From: Anaerolineaceae bacterium
Lineage (GTDB): Bacteria; Chloroflexota; Anaerolineae; JAAYZQ01
Assembly (NCBI GenBank): GCA_012514775.1
Contig: JAAYZQ010000283.1
Coordinates: 1-10,519, forward strand
Direction of reading: 5' to 3'
DNA length: 10,519 nt
Shown: positions 5,860 to 10,519 of the stretch, in pieces
How the letters are laid out: every line of letters begins with the position of its first letter
How positions within the stretch are numbered: the stretch's first letter is position 1
Notes under the pieces: model-generated
What the model was told of the DNA's origin: nothing
Databases searched by the model: none
The model's input: the letters and a program-made list of their open reading frames with translations, nothing else
Translations under genes and position numbers: made by a program

Positions 5860-7482
5860 TCATAAAAGTTCGACGATCACGCCTTCGCTGGCACGCAGAG
5901 CGAGCGGGTCGAGGCTGGCGATGCCTTCCCGGTCCAGGTAGGTGGAGACGATCAGGCGTCCGGAATCCTTTGCAAGATTCACCCTCTGCTGTGTGTTCGA
6001 GAGGTTGAGTGCCACCAGCACGCGCTGCTCGCCGGCCTGGCGGATGAAAGCATAGACGGCAGGGGGCACGTCCTCCAGGGGCGTGTAGCTGCCCCGCTGT
6101 AGTGCAGGTGTAGCCCGCCGATACGCCAGCATAAGCCGATACAGATTCAGCATCGAGCCGGGATCGTCGAGCTGGCGCTCGACGTTGACCTCTTGATAGT
6201 CGTCGGGCAAGGGCAGCCACAGGTGCCGCGTTGTGGGCGGAGAAAAACCAGCGTGCGGCGCGGCGCTCCATTGCATCGGTGTGCGGGATGGGTCCCGGCC
6301 CAGGCCCGGCACCCGCAAGCCCCAGGGATCCTGCTGTTGCTCGGGCGGGATCGGCACATCCGTCATTCCGATTTCGTCGCCGTAGTACAGGGTGGGGGTG
6401 CCACGCAGGGTTAGAAGCAGCATCGCTGCCACCCGCGCCTCCGGCAGGCCCAAGCGTGTCGCAATGCGGGATTCGTCGTGGTTTCCCAGAACATAGTTTG
6501 GCCACGCACCTGGCGGCAGGGCCGCCTCCATGTTGTCTACCACGGCTTGGATGGCTGCCGGCTCCCAGGGCACGCCCAGAAGCTGGAAGTTGAATGGCAT
6601 GTGGAGCTCGTCCAGGTCCTGGCCGTAGTAGGCGGCCCATTGCAGCCAGTCAAAGATGTGGACCTCTCCGACGGCCATGCGTGGCCATTCGCCGTCGTAG
6701 CCATCCAGCAACCGCCGGAGTTCTCGGTAGACAGAGTGGACGTCGGGGTGGCCTTGATCGTAGAGGTGAAGCTGTGAATCATAGGCGCCCAGGGACTTGT
6801 GGATGATCTTTCCGAGGTCAGGGTTGGCCGGGTTGTCACGCAGTTCCGGGTCCTTGAGGATAAAGTGCGCCACGTCGATGCGAAAGCCGTCCACGCCTCG
6901 GTCCAGCCAGAAGCGGACCACCTGGAACATGGCCTCCTTGACCTCCGGGTTTCGCCAGTTCAAGTCGGGCTGTTCCTTGAGAAAGGAGTGCAGGTAGTAC
7001 TGGCCGGTGCGTGCATCCCACTCCCAGGCCGGACCACCGAACACGCTCAACCAGTTGTTCGGTGGTGACCCGTCGGGCCGAGGATCGGCCCAAGTGTACC
7101 AGTCCCGCTTCGGGTTATCCCGTGATGAACGCGACTCTTGAAACCAGGCATGCTGGTCGGAGGTGTGGTTGGGCACCAGGTCGATGATCACGCGGAGGTT
7201 GCGCTCGTGGGCCCCGGCCAGAAGACGGTCCAGGTTGTCCAGATCGCCAAAGAGCGGGTCAACACCTGTGTAGTCGGCCACGTCGTAGCCAAAGTCGGCC
7301 ATGGGCGAGGGGTAGAAGGGCGATAGCCAGATGGCGTCGACGCCGAGGGTATCGGTCAGATAGTCCAGCCTTTGCAGAATCCCCTGCAAATCGCCTACGC
7401 CGTTGCCCGTGCTATCCTGAAAGCTGCGCGGGTAGATCTGGTAAATTACCCCCGTTTGCCACCACCGATGATCGGAACCCAT
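5860..7482 (-). CDS. Alpha-glucosidase, glycoside hydrolase family 13
   Basis: A 540-residue cytoplasmic GH13 exo-glucosidase releasing glucose from short alpha-glucosides. It starts WWQTGVIYQIYPRSFQD, the classic opening of oligo-1,6-/alpha-glucosidases. Catalytic sites are DLVPNH (D101, N105, H106), GFRIDVAH (nucleophile D203), AVGEVH (acid/base E273) and GNHDES (H335, D336); RTPMQW is at 400-405. The residue after the nucleophile is Val204; in characterised oligo-1,6-glucosidases Val there goes with alpha-1,6 activity and Thr with alpha-1,4, although this rule may not hold in every GH13 subfamily. The ATG at 7482 has AGAGGAAAGAGG just upstream and lies 15 bases after the stop of the small membrane gene. 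The stop at 5860 overlaps a possible start of the next gene. With the transporter upstream and TreS downstream, the likely substrates are imported maltose, isomaltose-type sugars and trehalose-derived maltose. Confidence 0.9.
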   Translation of the reverse strand: MGSDHRWWQTGVIYQIYPRSFQDSTGNGVGDLQGILQRLDYLTDTLGVDAIWLSPFYPSPMADFGYDVADYTGVDPLFGDLDNLDRLLAGAHERNLRVIIDLVPNHTSDQHAWFQESRSSRDNPKRDWYTWADPRPDGSPPNNWLSVFGGPAWEWDARTGQYYLHSFLKEQPDLNWRNPEVKEAMFQVVRFWLDRGVDGFRIDVAHFILKDPELRDNPANPDLGKIIHKSLGAYDSQLHLYDQGHPDVHSVYRELRRLLDGYDGEWPRMAVGEVHIFDWLQWAAYYGQDLDELHMPFNFQLLGVPWEPAAIQAVVDNMEAALPPGAWPNYVLGNHDESRIATRLGLPEARVAAMLLLTLRGTPTLYYGDEIGMTDVPIPPEQQQDPWGLRVPGLGRDPSRTPMQWSAAPHAGFSPPTTRHLWLPLPDDYQEVNVERQLDDPGSMLNLYRLMLAYRRATPALQRGSYTPLEDVPPAVYAFIRQAGEQRVLVALNLSNTQQRVNLAKDSGRLIVSTYLDREGIASLDPLALRASEGVIVELL

Positions 7483-7497
7483 GAACCTCTTTCCTCT

Positions 7498-8010
7498 CTA
7501 GTTCCTCGATTCAGCCTTCGACTGCGGCGTTGAGGCCGGCTTTGGGTAGTGCAGCAGAAGGGTGAGAGCCACGCCGGTGATGGCCCCGGCCAGGGCTCCC
7601 GTAGATAGAATGCCGGGCAACAGCGCCAGGCCCGTGATCCAGGCCATGGTGCTGACGACGATCCACCACCCTGCCCAGAGCACCTCGTGGCGCAGGAGCA
7701 GCCACTGGGCCAGGCCCAGCGTCGGGCCCAGGATCACGCCGCCCACCAACCCTTGCAGGGGGGCAGGGACCATCGCCAGGAGCAGCGTAGAGACTACAAG
7801 CCACACCGTCGAGGTCGCCAGGAACCAGCGCCATGCCCGGGGGATGCGGTGATGGAGCACGAACGACTGCATGGCCGCCACGCCCACGCCCGCCGGGACC
7901 AGGGCAAGGTTTGTGAACAGCAGGCTGCCAAGGAGCCAGCCCAGGGTCGTGGCCATGATCCACAGGAACCAGAGGGCTGCGTCAAAGGCGGGCTGTCGTG
8001 ATCGCGCCAT
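7498..8010 (-). CDS. Small multi-pass membrane protein with internal duplication, function unknown
   Basis: A 170-residue, very hydrophobic protein with about six membrane segments (near 11-32, 36-52, 61-80, 84-105, 112-132, 134-154) and a polar tail (KPASTPQSKAESRN). It contains an internal repeat: residues 41-70 align without gaps to 95-124 at an offset of 54, sharing Q48/Q102, L52/L106, H54/H108, A59/A113, W62/W116 and W70/W124. The repeated pattern is G-x-x-Q-x-x-x-L-(R/H)-H, then W-W or R-W, then an S/T-rich stretch before W. Similar QWLxLR membrane repeats occur in unassigned proteins of several phyla, by recollection only. ATG at 8010 has AGGGAG three bases upstream. An alternative GTG at 8031 adds seven residues but lacks a clear ribosome site. 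It lies between the permeases and the glucosidase, in the same operon. It could be a transporter accessory or a hitchhiker; no role is assigned. Confidence 0.78.
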   Translation of the reverse strand: MARSRQPAFDAALWFLWIMATTLGWLLGSLLFTNLALVPAGVGVAAMQSFVLHHRIPRAWRWFLATSTVWLVVSTLLLAMVPAPLQGLVGGVILGPTLGLAQWLLLRHEVLWAGWWIVVSTMAWITGLALLPGILSTGALAGAITGVALTLLLHYPKPASTPQSKAESRN

Positions 8011-8046
8011 TGGCTCCCTGTGCCGCTCCACGAATGCTCAGCTCGC

Positions 8047-9141
8047 CTAGCCCTTCACTGACCCTGCCAGCATCCCACGAACAAAGTAGCGTTGCAGGCT
8101 AAAGAACACGATCAGGGGCAGGATCATGGTGACGAACGCCCCCGCCGTCAGCAGGTGCCAGTCGTTCCCGAAGGTGCCCGTGAGATCGGCCAGGCGCTGG
8201 GTCAGGACCTTGTAGCTGGGGTCGACGCCGAGAAAGGTGAGGGCCACCAGGTAGTCGTTCCAGACCCACAGGAACTGGAAGATGAAAAACGACGCCAGCG
8301 CCGGCACCGAGAGGGGCAGGACCAGCTTCAAGAAGATGGTAAAGTGAGAGGCGCCGTCGATGAATGCCGATTCCAGCGTCTCGCGGGGCAGCGTCCGGAT
8401 ATAGTTGAACAGCAGATAGGTGGCCAGCGCCAGGCCAAAGCCGGTGTGCGCCAGCCAGATGGCCAGGAAGGTCCCGTTGAGCCTCAGGCTGTTATAGTCC
8501 CGCAGGATAGGCACCAGGGCGATTTGCAGAGGAACCACTATCAGCCCGACCACCAGGATGAACATAATCCGGCGGCCCGGAAAGTTCATCCAGGCAAAGG
8601 CATAGGCTGCAAAGGCCGCGATGAGAATGGGAATGATGGTCGAGGGAACAGCGACGGCCAGGCTGTTCAGAAAAGCCTGCGGCATGTTCTGTCCAGGCGT
8701 CATCTCTACCGTGCCGTCGGGCCTGGTCACCGGGATCTGGCTGCCGAGCAACACCTGCTTATAGTTGTCGAGGGAAAAGTTCCACGTGGTGGTCCAGATG
8801 CGCTCCTGCACCTCGATGCGTCCCAGGCGCCGGTTCCCCACCCAGGTCACGCGCTTGCCTCCCTCGGGTGACATCACGCCCTCCCGCAGCTCCTCGAAGG
8901 TGCCGGTCACGCCCTCCACCTCCATCACGCCGCTGGGATCCAGGCCGAGCTCCTGGACGTTGTACGTGTCCGTCGTCGCCCATTCCCGGTGCGGAAAGAT
9001 GTTCCACCAGCCCGTGGTCTGGATGTCAAAGCGAGTCCGGAACGAAGAGATGAACAACCCCAGCGTGGGGACACTCCAGATGATCACCATGAGCGCCAGC
9101 GTCAGGTTGACGAGCAGGGGGCCGGTCCATTTTCGTCTCAT
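8047..9141 (-). CDS. Sugar ABC transporter permease, MalG/AglG type (CUT1)
   Basis: A 364-residue inner-membrane subunit of a carbohydrate ABC importer. TM1 is at about residues 10-33. A long extracytoplasmic region of roughly 120 residues (36-155) follows, then five further segments (about 156-182, 191-214, 225-247, 272-300 and 329-350). The cytoplasmic EAA loop that docks the ATPase is clear at 251-282: LPRETLESAFIDGAS, then VLPLSVPAL. The length and the large first loop fit the alpha-glucoside AglG type better than the roughly 280-residue MalG/LacG permeases. AGGAGG at 9151-9156 lies nine bases before the ATG at 9141. The upstream permease ends one base earlier (TAG-C-ATG), so the two are translationally linked and should form a heterodimer. 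Substrate is inferred from the enzyme genes downstream. Confidence 0.92.
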   Translation of the reverse strand: MRRKWTGPLLVNLTLALMVIIWSVPTLGLFISSFRTRFDIQTTGWWNIFPHREWATTDTYNVQELGLDPSGVMEVEGVTGTFEELREGVMSPEGGKRVTWVGNRRLGRIEVQERIWTTTWNFSLDNYKQVLLGSQIPVTRPDGTVEMTPGQNMPQAFLNSLAVAVPSTIIPILIAAFAAYAFAWMNFPGRRIMFILVVGLIVVPLQIALVPILRDYNSLRLNGTFLAIWLAHTGFGLALATYLLFNYIRTLPRETLESAFIDGASHFTIFLKLVLPLSVPALASFFIFQFLWVWNDYLVALTFLGVDPSYKVLTQRLADLTGTFGNDWHLLTAGAFVTMILPLIVFFSLQRYFVRGMLAGSVKG

Positions 9142-9142
9142 G

Positions 9143-10324
9143 CTAGAACGCCTCCTGTTCTCTGAATTGTTTCAGATTGTAGATCATCACCGGGATGACG
9201 GTGAGGAGGAGGATGATGGCGATGGCCGAGCCATAGCCCGAGTTGCGGAATGTAAACGACTGGCGATAGAATTGGGTAGCAATCACGTGGGTGCCAAACT
9301 GCCCGCCGGTCATGACCCAGACTACGTCAAAGATCTTGAGCGTAAAGATGACGACGGTCGTCCAGACGGTGATGATGGTACCTGCAATGGAGGGGATCAT
9401 GATACGGAAAAAGGCCTGCACCTCGGTGGCGCCGTCAACCCGTGCCGCCTCCATGATCTCTTCCGGGATGCCCTTCAGGGCAGCGGAATAGAGGACCATG
9501 GCGTATCCTGCCTGGAGCCAGATGACGATGAGGATGAGAAAGACATTATTCCAGGGCGCGATCTGGACCCACTTGTCCCAGGGGTGGGGCTGGCCCCCCA
9601 GCGCGACGGTGAGGGCGTTCAATATACCGATCTGCGCCGATCCCTCCGGCCGGACCTCGTACACAAAGTTCCAGATGACGCTGGCGCCGACGAAAGAGAT
9701 GGCCATGGGCAAAAAGATCAGCGATTTCGCGACTCGCTCGAACTTGCTGCGATCGGCCAACACGGCAACAATAAGACCGATGACCACCGACATGGTGCTG
9801 CCGATGATGATCCACATCAGGTTGTTGCGCAAAGCCTCGGTCAGCAGGCGCTCGCTAAAGATCGCCGCATAGTTGTCCAACCCCACAAAGGCGCTGCTCC
9901 GGAGGGATTCGATGAGGCCGGCGCCCCTGGGCGGGCCGTCGCGCCCGAAGAGGCTCAGGTAAAAGGTGCGGACTGCCGGCAGGGCCAGATACCACAGGAG
10001 AATGGCCATTGCCGGGCCGACAAAGACAAAAGGTTGCAGGCGGGCAGTCCACTGGTTGGGGAGTCGTTCGACAATGCTGTTAAAGATCCAGTAGAGCATC
10101 GCCACGCCGCCAACGCCCCAGAGAATGGCCACCGCCGCGATGAGCCAGCGCGGCGCATTGCTGTCCCGCAACCAAATAAACCCGGCATAGAGCACGGCAA
10201 AGGCGATGAACGGGATGGCTATGGCCAGTAACAGGCGCCCCAACCAGCTAATCAGCTCCAGCGCTGTCTTGGGCTTGGGCGCCTGGCCTGTGGGGGATCC
10301 TTTCACGCTTTCGGCTTGTGCCAT
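9143..10324 (-). CDS. Sugar ABC transporter permease, MalF/AglF type (CUT1)
   Basis: A 393-residue inner-membrane subunit, partner of the MalG-like permease. A polar, Pro/Lys-containing N-terminus (1-20) is followed by two extra N-terminal membrane segments (about 26-52 and 59-82), then the usual six-segment core (about 98-125, 168-190, 200-222, 258-281, 313-335, 364-384). The EAA loop reads KGIPEEIMEAARVDGAT (284-300), then IMIPSIAGT (308-316). The start at 10324 is firm: GGAGGTGA (10328-10335), a full match to the 16S anti-Shine-Dalgarno region, lies three bases before the ATG. That site begins three bases after a strong hairpin separating this gene from the binding-protein gene. No ATPase gene follows, so the transporter must use one encoded elsewhere, as is common for CUT1 systems with a shared MsmK-type ATPase. 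Confidence 0.93.
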   Translation of the reverse strand: MAQAESVKGSPTGQAPKPKTALELISWLGRLLLAIAIPFIAFAVLYAGFIWLRDSNAPRWLIAAVAILWGVGGVAMLYWIFNSIVERLPNQWTARLQPFVFVGPAMAILLWYLALPAVRTFYLSLFGRDGPPRGAGLIESLRSSAFVGLDNYAAIFSERLLTEALRNNLMWIIIGSTMSVVIGLIVAVLADRSKFERVAKSLIFLPMAISFVGASVIWNFVYEVRPEGSAQIGILNALTVALGGQPHPWDKWVQIAPWNNVFLILIVIWLQAGYAMVLYSAALKGIPEEIMEAARVDGATEVQAFFRIMIPSIAGTIITVWTTVVIFTLKIFDVVWVMTGGQFGTHVIATQFYRQSFTFRNSGYGSAIAIILLLTVIPVMIYNLKQFREQEAF

Positions 10325-10338
10325 ATGTCACCTCCCCT

Positions 10339-10376
10339 CGACAGGCTGCCAGCCCTCACGGGCTGGCAGCCTGTCG
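10339..10376 (-). other. Intercistronic 17-bp perfect hairpin with GUGA tetraloop
   Basis: CGACAGGCTGCCAGCCC (10339-10355) is exactly complementary to 10360-10376, leaving a 4-base loop. On the transcribed strand the loop is GUGA, a GNRA tetraloop closed by a C-G pair, which makes a very stable RNA stem. It lies 9 bases after the binding-protein stop and ends 3 bases before the permease ribosome site, with no U-tract. It is therefore more likely an mRNA-stabilising or processing hairpin, or a partial attenuator, than a full terminator. Such elements between binding-protein and permease genes (malE-malF is the known case) keep the binding protein in excess. Each arm also contains its own small palindrome (GGCTG-c-CAGCC), so it could be a dispersed REP-like element. 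Confidence 0.8.
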
Positions 10377-10385
10377 TCTGGATAC

Positions 10386-10519
10386 CTACTGCGGCCAGGA
10401 GGCGTCGATTTCGGCGAGGGCCGTATCGAGGTCAGAGAGGCCGCTGACATAGTCGGTCATGCCGGTCCAGAAGGAGCCGGAGCCGACCTGGGCGGGCATG
10501 AGGTCCGAGGCATCGAAGC
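10386..10519 (-). CDS. Sugar ABC transporter substrate-binding protein, C-terminal end only
   Basis: The last 43 codons of a frame entering from the right edge and ending at TAG (10388-10386). The tail reads FDASDLMPAQVGSGSFW, then MTDYV, and closes with AEIDASWPQ. This fits the C-terminus of extracellular alpha-glucoside-binding proteins (AglE-like, CUT1 cluster), where a Phe-Asp-x-Ser-Asp-Leu-Met-Pro and Gly-Ser-Phe-Trp stretch precedes a final helix ending in Ser-Trp-Pro. That match is from memory of the family. Position supports it: it lies immediately upstream of the two permeases, the standard order binding protein, MalF, MalG. The signal peptide and ligand domains are outside the window. 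Confidence 0.78.
   Translation of the reverse strand, partial: FDASDLMPAQVGSGSFWTGMTDYVSGLSDLDTALAEIDASWPQ

Noticed and set aside
5828..6640. N-terminal extension of the dehydrogenase frame into the glucosidase gene
   Set aside because: This part overlaps a gene with full GH13 motifs; its translation has none, and family members start near 5827.
8092..8871. Plus-strand open frame opposite the MalG-like permease
   Set aside because: Low-complexity Gln/Asp/Arg/Gly-rich antisense translation of a membrane protein gene.
8765..10231. Plus-strand open frame of 488 codons opposite both permeases
   Set aside because: Highly charged Asp/His/Arg/Gly-rich translation, the usual antisense image of hydrophobic membrane proteins; no ribosome site or motif.

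Overview
The window is GC-rich and every supported gene lies on the minus strand, so transcription runs from base 10519 towards base 1. The gene content suggests a free-living heterotrophic bacterium. It carries an AglEFG-type sugar ABC transporter, intracellular GH13 enzymes, an M55 D-aminopeptidase and canonical Shine-Dalgarno sites. Chloroflexota (Anaerolineae/Caldilineae-like) is my best guess from the look of the proteins, but no marker gene here proves it. I see no mobile element, CRISPR array, tRNA or rRNA.

Region A (10519 down to about 2988) is an alpha-glucoside/trehalose uptake and breakdown operon. In transcription order it holds: the 3' end of a sugar-binding protein; a perfect 17-bp hairpin with a GUGA loop; two permeases (MalF/AglF-like, then MalG/AglG-like); a small multi-pass membrane protein with an internal duplication; a GH13 alpha-glucosidase; a malate/L-lactate (Ldh2-type) dehydrogenase; and trehalose synthase TreS. 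Gaps are 1 to 36 bases downstream of the hairpin, so the block looks polycistronic. It ends at a GC-rich hairpin. The likely logic is import of alpha-glucosides, interconversion of trehalose and maltose by TreS, and hydrolysis to glucose by the GH13 enzyme. No transporter ATPase is present in the window, and the dehydrogenase and the small membrane protein have no obvious place in the pathway.

Region B (2987 to 2575) is a single small gene for an 88-residue protein with two CxxC pairs. Its promoter is near-consensus (TTGACA, 17 bp, TATACT), and a 28-bp imperfect palindrome sits at the expected transcription start and looks like a repressor operator.

Region C (2574 to 1) has its own near-consensus promoter (TTGACT, 17 bp, TATAAT). 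It reads an M55 D-aminopeptidase (DppA family), then a diaminopimelate-decarboxylase-like PLP enzyme (LysA family), and 65 bases further on the start of a lipoprotein cut off by the window edge. The first two genes are tightly coupled and suggest processing of D-amino-acid or cell-wall peptides. At both junctions (A/B and B/C) a hairpin abuts the -35 box of the next promoter, giving two compact terminator-promoter modules.
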